The translations under genes were made by a program, and so were the position numbers. From an uncultured Geobacteraceae bacterium (lineage in GTDB: Bacteria; Desulfobacterota; Desulfuromonadia; Desulfuromonadales; Geopsychrobacteraceae), in NCBI GenBank assembly GCA_937958075.1, contig CALFFB010000013.1, positions 1 through 30,371 on the forward strand: 30,371 nucleotides of DNA, given 5' to 3'. The notes beneath the pieces are model-generated. The model saw only the letters and a program-made list of their open reading frames with translations. It did not search any database and was not told the DNA's origin. Of the stretch, positions 23,381-30,371 are shown piece by piece. Within the stretch, counting starts at the first letter, position 1. The number at the start of each line of letters is the position of its first letter.

Positions 23381-23686
23381 ATGATCGAAATCATTGAAAA
23401 AACCTTATTGACAGGCATCGGTGCCCTCTCCCTTTCACAAAAAAAGGCGGAAGAACTTGTTGAAGACTTGAAGGAAAAATTGAACCTGACGGAGGAAGAA
23501 GGAAAAAAACTGGTCGACCGGCTACGTGACGCCGCCAGGGAAAACCAGCAGAAACTGGAAGCCATCGCCCAGGAAGAGGTCCAAAAATCCTGCGAGCGTC
23601 TTGGCGTTGTCCGTCGTGAGGAATTCAATGCACTGCAGGCGCGGGTTGACATGCTTGAGCAGCAACAGAAGAACCAGGGGTACTGA
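23381..23686 (+). CDS. Phasin-like coiled-coil protein
   Basis: A 101-residue, highly charged helical protein. A short apolar N-terminal stretch (EKTLLTGIGALSL) is followed by a long heptad-like coiled coil with many Lys and Glu (about 20-97). This is the pattern of small phasin/PhaF-like proteins, some of which bind polyhydroxyalkanoate granules while others only share the coiled coil. No granule synthesis gene lies nearby. GGAG lies before the ATG (AAAGGAGACTTAAG). It precedes the UbiB kinase by only five bases, so the two are almost certainly co-expressed and may work together. The phasin label is structural and not proof of granule binding. Confidence 0.8.
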   Translation: MIEIIEKTLLTGIGALSLSQKKAEELVEDLKEKLNLTEEEGKKLVDRLRDAARENQQKLEAIAQEEVQKSCERLGVVRREEFNALQARVDMLEQQQKNQGY

Positions 23687-23691
23687 AAGCC

Positions 23692-25395
23692 TTGGGGAAA
23701 TCCATCCTGCCCTTTACCCGCATCAACCGCAATATTCGCAGCCTGAGGCGTTATCGACATGTGCTGGCGGTGCTGTTCAAGTACGGCTTTGGCCACATTA
23801 TTGAACAGCTGAATATTGACTATTATATCCAGCTCGGCAAGCGCGTTGTTTCCGTGGGCAAGGCCTCACGCGATCTTCAGCGCCTGCCGCGCGGAGCACG
23901 TATCAGGCTTGCCCTGGAAGAACTTGGCCCGACCTTCATCAAGCTCGGACAGCTCCTGTCGACACGCCCGGACACGGTTCCCGATGACGTCTTGCAGGAG
24001 TTGCGCAAGCTGCAGGACCACCTGCCTCCGGTACCAACAGAAAAAATTCTGGCGACCATCCATAAAGAACTCGGACATCCGGTCGAGGACCTTTTCGCTC
24101 ATTTTGAGCTGACGCCCCTGGCCACGGCCAGCATCGCCCAGGTCCATCGTGCCACCCTTAAGTCCGGCGAACAGGTCGTCTGTAAAATTCAGCGACCGGG
24201 CATTGTCGCTACTATTGAAACTGACGTCGACATCATGATGGGCTTGGCCTACCTGATCGAGAAGCACCTGCCCGGTGGAGACCTTTACGATCCTGTCGGC
24301 CTAGTCACGGAATTTCGCCGGTCCATCTTGCGCGAGCTTGACTTCTCCCGCGAGGGCCGAACCATTGACCGCTTTCGCAACAACTTTCAGGATGATGATA
24401 CGGTCTATATTCCTGCCGTATATGAGCAATACTCCAGCCGTACGGTACTGACCCTGGAATATGTCTCCGGCATCAAGATCTCCCGCCTGAAAGAGCTCGA
24501 AGAGGCCGGTCACGACCTGAAGCAGATCGCCTATCGCGGTGCCGATTGTTTTCTCAATCAGGTCTTTGTCCACGGATTGTTCCATGCCGACCCCCACCCC
24601 GGCAACATTCACATCCTTGATGACGGGGTCATCTGCATATTCGACTTCGGCATGGTCGGCTACCTTGATGATGAACTGAAACTGCAACTGACGGAACTGC
24701 TTCTGGCGGTGCTGCGTCGGGATGCGGACGCGGTAATTTCCAATCTGGTGTATTCCGGTGACCTTCATGATGAAACAAGCCGGAAAAATCTGCGTCGGGA
24801 TCTGGCGGAATTCATTGACGAATACTATGACTTGCCACTGCATGAGCTGAATGTCGGCAAGATGCTGCTTGAATTCATCGATATTCTTTCTCATTACCGG
24901 ATCAAGTTTCCATCAAATCTGATGCTTCTGGCGCGCTCACTCATCGCCATGGAAGGCCTGGGAAAACAGCTTGATCCCAGATTCAATATGGTGGAGCAGC
25001 TGCAACCCTTTGCTGAAAAAATTGTGCGGGAGCGCTATTCGCCGTCGCGCATCGCCAAGGAAACATCGCGCATCCTCAAGGACTACCACGCGCTGGGGCA
25101 AAGCCTGCCCAAGGATATCAAAGAGTTTCTGAGTCGCATCAATCGCAACAATCTGAAGATCGACCTTGAACATCGCGGACTTGAGCGCTTGATCACGGAT
25201 CTGGAAAAATCGACCAACCGCATCTCTTTCAGCATGGTTATCGCAGCGCTGATTATCGGCTCGTCTGTCGTTATGCAATCGGACAAGGGGCCGATGCTCA
25301 TGGGCTTTCCGGCTCTGGGTCTGTTCGGTTATTCGGTTGCCGGCTTTCTGGGCTTTGGTCTGGCCATCGCTATTCTGCGCTCCGGCCGCCTCTAG
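23692..25395 (+). CDS. ubiB: UbiB/AarF (ABC1/ADCK) family kinase
   Basis: A 567-residue atypical kinase of the ABC1 family, members of which are needed for quinone synthesis or lipid-linked processes. The family KxGQ motif is at 84-87 (FIKLGQLLSTRPD), the alanine-rich nucleotide loop at 144-152 (ATASIAQVH), the probable lysine at 165 (VVCKIQRPG), and the catalytic and metal motifs FHADPHPGN and DFGMVG follow. Two C-terminal membrane spans are predicted (about 505-530 and 537-563), anchoring it in the inner membrane. The start is TTG with a weak site, directly after the phasin-like gene. The symbol is by family; an organism using menaquinone would give it a different quinone or lipid role. Confidence 0.93.
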   Translation: MGKSILPFTRINRNIRSLRRYRHVLAVLFKYGFGHIIEQLNIDYYIQLGKRVVSVGKASRDLQRLPRGARIRLALEELGPTFIKLGQLLSTRPDTVPDDVLQELRKLQDHLPPVPTEKILATIHKELGHPVEDLFAHFELTPLATASIAQVHRATLKSGEQVVCKIQRPGIVATIETDVDIMMGLAYLIEKHLPGGDLYDPVGLVTEFRRSILRELDFSREGRTIDRFRNNFQDDDTVYIPAVYEQYSSRTVLTLEYVSGIKISRLKELEEAGHDLKQIAYRGADCFLNQVFVHGLFHADPHPGNIHILDDGVICIFDFGMVGYLDDELKLQLTELLLAVLRRDADAVISNLVYSGDLHDETSRKNLRRDLAEFIDEYYDLPLHELNVGKMLLEFIDILSHYRIKFPSNLMLLARSLIAMEGLGKQLDPRFNMVEQLQPFAEKIVRERYSPSRIAKETSRILKDYHALGQSLPKDIKEFLSRINRNNLKIDLEHRGLERLITDLEKSTNRISFSMVIAALIIGSSVVMQSDKGPMLMGFPALGLFGYSVAGFLGFGLAIAILRSGRL

Positions 25396-25513
25396 CCCCA
25401 ACTGTGTTGCTGTCGCCACAATCCTTCAACAAAACCACACTGAAAAATGCCTTTGCTCTTCCTGCCTCCTAACAAACCCCTAACAAATCGACAACTTACA
25501 AAAACAACAAAAC

Positions 25514-25529
25514 TGGCCTGCTGATTGCA
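25514..25529 (+). promoter_or_regulatory. Candidate sigma-54 promoter of lpxC
   Basis: TGGC (25514-25517), seven bases, then TTGCA (25525-25529) matches the -24/-12 pattern TGGCACGN4TTGCW with the GG and GC at the required 12-base spacing. A start near 25540 would leave about 40 bases before the lpxC ATG. The downstream response regulator in this window carries a sigma-54 contact motif. Confidence 0.6.
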
Positions 25530-25581
25530 TATCTTGATTGGCCTTTGCACCATTCCCTATATCATGAACTGGATAATTCCA

Positions 25582-26511
25582 ATGATCCTGCAACAGACCT
25601 TGAAAAAAGCGATCACTCTGTCCGGCATCGGCCTGCACAGCGGTCAGCGCATCACCATGACCCTGCGCCCCGCAGCCGCCAACACCGGTATTGTCTTTCA
25701 CCGTACCGATACCGAACCGCCCTTGAGTATTAAAGCTGTTTCGGACAATGTCGTTGACACGCGTATGGCAACGGTTATCGGCCGTAACGGCACAACCGTT
25801 TCGACGATTGAGCATCTCATGGCCGCATTGGCGGCTTTCGGCATAGACAATCTGCATATTGATATCAACGGTGCGGAAGTTCCCGTTTTTGACGGAAGCG
25901 CAACCACCTATATGCGTGAAATCCGCCTTGTCGGCGTTCAGGCCCTCGACAAATCCCGTAAATACATTGCGATCCGTAAGCCGCTGGAAATAATTGAAGG
26001 GGAAAAGCGCATCAGTATCATCCCCTCGCGTTTTTGTCGTATTACCTTCGATATCGCCTTTGATCATCCAGCGATCTCCGTTCAGAGTTACAGCATGAAG
26101 TTTTCGACGGACACCTTCTGCAAAGAAATTGCTCCGGCACGTACCTTCGGCTTCCTGCACGAAGTGGAATACCTTAAAGCAAAGGGTCTGGCTCGTGGTG
26201 GCTCCCTGGAAAACGCTGTCGTTATTGATGATCAGGGGGTCATGAATCCGGAAGGGCTGCGTTTTGGCAACGAGTTCGTGCGCCACAAGATCCTCGACGC
26301 TTTTGGCGACTTCAGTCTCCTCGGTTCACCCTTTCTTGGTCATATCCGTGCCTTCAAGGCCGGGCACGACTTAAACGCCAAAATGGTGAATCTGATCAAG
26401 GACAACCCTGACCATTGGAGCTATATCGAATTTACGGAAGAAGCCTTGCACGAAGCGCAACGCGCGAGTGTTTATCAGTTTACACCCGACATGATTCTTC
26501 ATAAAGCCTGA
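25582..26511 (+). CDS. lpxC: UDP-3-O-acyl-N-acetylglucosamine deacetylase
   Basis: A 309-residue zinc enzyme that performs the committed step of lipid A synthesis in the cytoplasm. Zinc ligands are H78 (TIEHLMAAL), H235 and D239 (RHKILDAFGD). E77 and H262 are the catalytic pair, and LSGIGLHSG near the start is diagnostic. The ATG was chosen because the family begins at this point and has 305-310 residues; the TTG 19 codons upstream overlaps the candidate sigma-54 promoter. The ribosome binding site is weak (GGA, eight bases upstream). Its presence shows an outer membrane with lipid A. It stands alone rather than in an fts cluster, followed by a terminator and the ntrYX-like pair. Confidence 0.97.
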   Translation: MILQQTLKKAITLSGIGLHSGQRITMTLRPAAANTGIVFHRTDTEPPLSIKAVSDNVVDTRMATVIGRNGTTVSTIEHLMAALAAFGIDNLHIDINGAEVPVFDGSATTYMREIRLVGVQALDKSRKYIAIRKPLEIIEGEKRISIIPSRFCRITFDIAFDHPAISVQSYSMKFSTDTFCKEIAPARTFGFLHEVEYLKAKGLARGGSLENAVVIDDQGVMNPEGLRFGNEFVRHKILDAFGDFSLLGSPFLGHIRAFKAGHDLNAKMVNLIKDNPDHWSYIEFTEEALHEAQRASVYQFTPDMILHKA

Positions 26512-26534
26512 TCAAAAAGAGACACCCACCATAT

Positions 26535-26580
26535 TTATTCAACAAAAAAGCAGCCGACAGGCTGCTTTTTTGTTGAATAA
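26535..26580 (+). terminator. Terminator after lpxC with a perfect 21-bp stem
   Basis: Bases 26535-26555 and 26560-26580 are exact reverse complements around the loop GACA. The core GCAGCC/GGCTGC is flanked by six A and six T, so it can terminate transcription from either direction. The outer CAACA/TGTTG and TTATT/AATAA arms make the stem far longer than termination needs. Confidence 0.88.
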
Positions 26581-26593
26581 TCTACGCCGTCGC

Positions 26594-26622
26594 TTGTTTT
26601 GTGGTCATGCATTCTCTAATAT
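26594..26622 (+). promoter_or_regulatory. Possible sigma-70 promoter of the ntrYX-like pair
   Basis: TTGTTT (26594-26599) and TAATAT (26617-26622) are 17 bases apart and match the consensus at three and four of six positions. It lies between the lpxC terminator and the sensor kinase ATG. Confidence 0.4.
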
Positions 26623-26658
26623 CGAACCTGCATTTCACCCTTTAGGGCAAACGGCTTC

Positions 26659-28905
26659 ATGACAGAAAATTCCACCAAGACATCAACGCCACCATCGGCA
26701 CCTAAAACCAGACGACGCAGCTGGGCACTCATCCTGCTCGCTCTGCTCTTGCTGGTCCTGGTCCCACAGATGGAAATTCATCTTGTGGAGCTGACCTCGC
26801 AATTGCCCATCAGCAATAACATTATTGCTCTTGCCATCATCAACCTGAACATCCTGCTGATTCTGCTTTTCGTTTTTCTCATTTTCCGCAACATTTTCAA
26901 GCTGCTGCTTGACCGCCGGCGCGGGGTTCCCGGAGCGAAACTCAGGAGCAAACTGATTGGCGCCTTCATTGCCCTCTCCCTTATACCAACCATGCTGTTG
27001 TTTTTTGTCTCCGCCGGTTTTATCCGTAACAGTATCGACAACTGGTTCAGCACCCAGGTTGAGATGGCCCTGGACGAATCCCTGGAAGTGGCTCAGACCT
27101 ATTACCGCAACTCGGAAGCAAATGCATTGTATTACGCCGATCAGCTCAGCCAGAGAATCCGTCGCGAACGTTTGCTGAACGAGGACAACCTGCCGCAGCT
27201 CAGGCAGCTGATCAAGGAAAAGCAGGAAGAATACAATCTTGGTATCGTTGAGGTCTTTTCAGCCACCCATGAAGAACTGGTCCGTGTTGCCAACCCCAAA
27301 CTCCCTATTATTGAAATTTCCACAGCGACCTCCGACCCTGTCCAGGAGGGCCTGCAAGGTGTGCGGTTTTCGCAGATCACACCCGTTGGACAGGCTGACC
27401 TGATCCGAGGCATTGTGCCTATTCAGTCCAACTGGGATCCTACGGATATCGTCGGAGTGATCGTCGTTAATTATTATGTTCCTTACTCCCTTATTGTCAA
27501 AATGAAGGAAATTGCGACATCGGTTGAGCAATATAAAACCACCCGATCCATCAAGGGACAGATTCAGCAAAGCTATGTTATTGTTCTGCTGCTGATCGCT
27601 TTGATCATCGTTTTTTTGGCAACCTGGTTTGGCTTCCATCTGGCTCGGGGCATTACCGTTCCGATTCAGGAGCTGGTTACGGCGACCACGCGGGTTGCTT
27701 CCGGGGACCTGGACATCCAGCTGGAGACCAACAGCACTGATGAAATCGGTGCCCTGGTACAGTCATTCAACAAGATGACGGATGACTTGCGGCACGGCCG
27801 ACAGCAGATCAACACAACCAATCTGGAACTGCAAAAATCGAATCTGGAACTCGACCGCCGTCGTAACTATATGGAGATAGTTCTGGCCAATGTCACGGCT
27901 GGAGTCATTTCCATTGACCGTTCAGGCAAGCTGACAACCGTCAACAAATCCGCGGAAAATCTGCTGCAGTTGAGCGCAGATAAAGTCCTCGGAAAAGACT
28001 TCCGTGAGGTCATACCGAAAACCTACATGCCGCAGATCATGTCCTTGTTAAAAGACCTTTTCTACTCTGAACGTGGCACCGTCAGACAACACATGACCCT
28101 TCCCATCGGAAATGAAAAGTTTACCCTGATGATCAACCTGACCACCTTGCGTGACAAGAACAACAATTTTATTGGCACGGTGGTCGTTTTTGACGACCTC
28201 ACCCAACTCTACAAGGCACAGCGAATGGCAGCCTGGCGTGAAGTGGCCCGACGCATTGCCCATGAAATCAAAAACCCCTTAACGCCGATCCAGCTTTCTG
28301 CACAACGGCTGCGCAGACGCTATCTCGACCGTTTTTCCGAAGACGATTCCGTTTTTGATGAATGTACGAAGATGATCAGCAACCAGGTTGATGAGCTGAA
28401 AAATCTGGTCAACGAATTTTCACAATTTGCCCGCATGCCGGCAACCAAACCGGAAAGCAACAACCTGAATGATGTTATCAGAGAATGCCTGACCCTCTAC
28501 CAGGAGGCACATAAACATATTCATTATTCCGCTCATCTTGTTCAGAGCCTGCCGAACAGCAAATTTGACCGCGAGCAGATCAAACGGGTGGTGATCAATC
28601 TCCTCGAAAATGCCGTCGCGGCCATCGGTGACAAGGACGATGGCCGGATCACCATCGAAACAACCTTCAACAACGAGATAAAAATCATCACCCTCAGTAT
28701 CAGGGACAACGGCTGCGGCATACCCACAAAAGACAAACCCCGCTTATTTGAACCATACTTCTCGACGAAAAAAACCGGGACAGGGTTGGGACTTGCGATT
28801 GTATCGACGATCATTGCTGACCATAATGGCTACATCCGCATTAAAGACAATGACCCGCAGGGAGCGAACTTTATCATCGAACTCCCGGTTGAAGACCAAA
28901 CATAG
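26659..28905 (+). CDS. NtrY-like membrane sensor histidine kinase
   Basis: A 748-residue sensor kinase. Three hydrophobic segments lie at about 21-37, 54-78 and 98-121. A periplasmic region (about 122-305) and a fourth span (about 307-329) follow. Next come a HAMP domain (RGITVPIQELV onward, about 328-382), a PAS domain (about 405-510, with NVTAGVISIDRSGKLTTVN) and the kinase core. The phosphorylated histidine is H535 (RIAHEIKNPLTPIQLSAQR). The ATP-binding boxes are NLLENAVAA, DNGCGIP (about 682) and GTGLGLAIV. This order is that of NtrY. The signal is unknown; NtrYX in other bacteria responds to nitrogen, redox or envelope state. It is followed by its regulator after 22 bases. AGGG lies before the ATG. 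Confidence 0.93.
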   Translation: MTENSTKTSTPPSAPKTRRRSWALILLALLLLVLVPQMEIHLVELTSQLPISNNIIALAIINLNILLILLFVFLIFRNIFKLLLDRRRGVPGAKLRSKLIGAFIALSLIPTMLLFFVSAGFIRNSIDNWFSTQVEMALDESLEVAQTYYRNSEANALYYADQLSQRIRRERLLNEDNLPQLRQLIKEKQEEYNLGIVEVFSATHEELVRVANPKLPIIEISTATSDPVQEGLQGVRFSQITPVGQADLIRGIVPIQSNWDPTDIVGVIVVNYYVPYSLIVKMKEIATSVEQYKTTRSIKGQIQQSYVIVLLLIALIIVFLATWFGFHLARGITVPIQELVTATTRVASGDLDIQLETNSTDEIGALVQSFNKMTDDLRHGRQQINTTNLELQKSNLELDRRRNYMEIVLANVTAGVISIDRSGKLTTVNKSAENLLQLSADKVLGKDFREVIPKTYMPQIMSLLKDLFYSERGTVRQHMTLPIGNEKFTLMINLTTLRDKNNNFIGTVVVFDDLTQLYKAQRMAAWREVARRIAHEIKNPLTPIQLSAQRLRRRYLDRFSEDDSVFDECTKMISNQVDELKNLVNEFSQFARMPATKPESNNLNDVIRECLTLYQEAHKHIHYSAHLVQSLPNSKFDREQIKRVVINLLENAVAAIGDKDDGRITIETTFNNEIKIITLSIRDNGCGIPTKDKPRLFEPYFSTKKTGTGLGLAIVSTIIADHNGYIRIKDNDPQGANFIIELPVEDQT

Positions 28906-28927
28906 TCATAAAGTTCTGGAGCTCTAG

Positions 28928-30298
28928 ATGAAAAACATTCTGATCGTAGATGACGAAGAAAGTATTCGTCAAAGTCTCGTCGGCATCCTGGATGACGAAG
29001 GCTTTAAAACCACCATAGCCGCCGATGGCGCAGAATGCCTTAAAGCTGTCACGACTGATGATCCGGATCTCATCCTGCTGGATATCTGGATGCCGAAGCT
29101 CGACGGCCTTGAAACACTCAAGCGGATCAAACAAGACCGTCCGGATCAACTCGTCATCATGATGAGTGGTCATGGCACTATTGAAACGGCCATCAAGGCA
29201 ACACGTCTGGGAGCGTTTGATTTCATTGAAAAACCCCTTTCCCTGGAAAAGGTGCTGCTATCCATTGAAAATGCTCTTAAAATCGGTGATCTCGTTGCCG
29301 AAAATACCGCGCTGAAGCAAAAGATTGGTCGTGATTACCAAATGATCGGTCAAAGTCAGGCCATCGAAAAGCTGAAACAGCAGATCAGGGTGGCAGCACC
29401 AAGTTCAGGATGGGCGCTGATCACCGGTGAAAACGGCACGGGCAAAGAACTTGTTGCCCGCGCCATCCATCTCCAGTCAACCCGCGCCGATAAGCCCTTC
29501 GTCGAAGTCAATTGCGCCGCCATCCCAGAAGAACTTATCGAATCGGAACTGTTCGGCCACGAGAAGGGTGCCTTTACCGGAGCGACGAATGCCAGAAAGG
29601 GAAAATTTGACCAGGCCAACGGCGGCACCCTATTTCTCGACGAAATCGGCGACATGAGCCTGAAAACACAAGCAAAAATATTGCGGATATTACAGGAGCA
29701 TACATTTGAACGGGTGGGCGGCAACAAAACGATAGAGGTTGATGTCAGGGTGATAGCGGCAACCAATAAAGACCTGCCGGACGAAATAAGAAATGGAAAT
29801 TTTCGTGAAGATCTTTATTTTCGCCTGAATGTACTACCCTTTATCGTCCCGCCCCTGCGCGAGCGCATGGAGGATATCCCACGCTTGTGCGCACACTTTT
29901 TAAAATTTTTCTGCGGCAAGGAAAGTCGTGAAAACAAAACCATAGCAGCGGATGCCCTCGACTGCATGACACGCTATAACTGGCCGGGAAACGTCAGAGA
30001 GTTGAAAAACCTGATCGAACGGCTGGTGATCATGACGCCGGGGCAAACGATTAAACGTACGGACCTGCCCCAGGACATCTGTGACTTGGCCACCAGGAAA
30101 GATGCCCGTGAAGTGATTGATTTGGCATCCGGATTACCGGATTCGTACAAAGAAGCCAAAGAACTTTTTGAAAAGCAGTTTTTCATTGAAAAGCTGAAGA
30201 AAAATCAGTGGAATGTATCAAGAACAGCTGAAGAAATCGGGCTGGAAAGGTCTAACCTTCACAGAAAAATTCGGTATTACGGCATAACACCAAACTGA
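28928..30298 (+). CDS. NtrX-like sigma-54-dependent response regulator
   Basis: A 456-residue response regulator and enhancer-binding protein. The receiver domain (1-120) has the phosphorylated D52 in LLDIWMP and the acidic pair in IVDDEES. The AAA+ domain has Walker A GENGTGKE (about 166), the sigma-54 contact motif GAFTGA (about 214-219) and Walker B GTLFLDEIGD. The C-terminal Fis-type helix-turn-helix is WNVSRTAEEIGLERSNLHRKI. All motifs required to activate sigma-54 polymerase are intact, so it should drive -24/-12 promoters when phosphorylated by the adjacent kinase. Possible targets include the lpxC promoter in this window. Assignment to the NtrX group rests on the NtrY-like partner. 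Confidence 0.94.
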   Translation: MKNILIVDDEESIRQSLVGILDDEGFKTTIAADGAECLKAVTTDDPDLILLDIWMPKLDGLETLKRIKQDRPDQLVIMMSGHGTIETAIKATRLGAFDFIEKPLSLEKVLLSIENALKIGDLVAENTALKQKIGRDYQMIGQSQAIEKLKQQIRVAAPSSGWALITGENGTGKELVARAIHLQSTRADKPFVEVNCAAIPEELIESELFGHEKGAFTGATNARKGKFDQANGGTLFLDEIGDMSLKTQAKILRILQEHTFERVGGNKTIEVDVRVIAATNKDLPDEIRNGNFREDLYFRLNVLPFIVPPLRERMEDIPRLCAHFLKFFCGKESRENKTIAADALDCMTRYNWPGNVRELKNLIERLVIMTPGQTIKRTDLPQDICDLATRKDAREVIDLASGLPDSYKEAKELFEKQFFIEKLKKNQWNVSRTAEEIGLERSNLHRKIRYYGITPN

Positions 30299-30321
30299 TC
30301 AGCGTGAAAAACAAAGCAATA

Positions 30322-30353
30322 AAAAGCCCCTCCCATATTTGGGAGGGGCTTTT
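30322..30353 (+). terminator. Terminator after the ntrX-like gene
   Basis: AAAAGCCCCTCCC (30322-30334), loop ATATTT and GGGAGGGGCTTTT (30341-30353) form a perfect 13-bp stem with a GC-rich core and A/T flanks, so it can work in both directions. It closes the kinase-regulator transcript. Confidence 0.9.
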
Positions 30354-30371
30354 GGGTATAATTTCGGCGGC

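Overview
The window looks like the chromosome of a Gram-negative member of the Desulfuromonadales (Geobacter, Desulfuromonas or Pelobacter type). Evidence is lpxC and an NlpD-like lipoprotein (outer membrane), the order thrS-infC-rpmI-rplT-pheS-pheT-ihfA running on into merR-surE-pcm-yqaA-nlpD-rpoS, a yebC-ruvC-ruvA-ruvB block, and an NtrY/NtrX-like pair with a sigma-54 activator. The assignment rests on gene content and protein motifs; no database search was possible.

Region 1 (1-3780) is the end of an integrated element: a P4-type tyrosine integrase beside the 3' end of tRNA-Val(CAC), a small unknown protein, a RadC/JAB protein, an AT-richer orphan protein and two overlapping AlpA-like DNA-binding proteins. 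All are on the minus strand, and the element continues past the left edge. Two sets of short direct repeats lie between integrase and tRNA. Region 2 (3780-4320) holds tRNA-Val(CAC) and tRNA-Arg(CCT), each with a good promoter. Between them lie two palindromic elements and a duplicated tRNA-Arg 3' end.

Region 3 (4365-16663, minus strand) is a long housekeeping run. It goes from tRNA-Val(GAC) and thrS through IF3, L35, L20, PheRS and IHF-alpha to a MerR regulator, SurE, Pcm, a DedA/YqaA membrane protein, NlpD, RpoS and Apt. It joins the translation block to the stationary-phase/repair block. Terminator-like hairpins before thrS, infC and pheS mark likely control points, and infC appears to start at AUA.

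Region 4 (16832-25395, plus strand) holds a cytidylate-kinase-like protein fused to a BON domain, then yebC, ruvC, ruvA and ruvB, a 663-residue protein I do not recognise tightly joined to ruvB, queH, a phasin-like coiled-coil protein and a UbiB/AarF kinase. Region 5 (25514-30353) holds lpxC behind a candidate sigma-54 promoter, a very long perfect hairpin, then an NtrY-like sensor kinase and an NtrX-like sigma-54 response regulator, closed by a strong terminator.

The most unusual material is the tRNA-Val island end with its repeats, the palindromic and tRNA-duplication structures between the two tRNAs, the unknown RuvB-linked protein, the kinase-BON fusion, and the lpxC promoter next to a sigma-54 activator.
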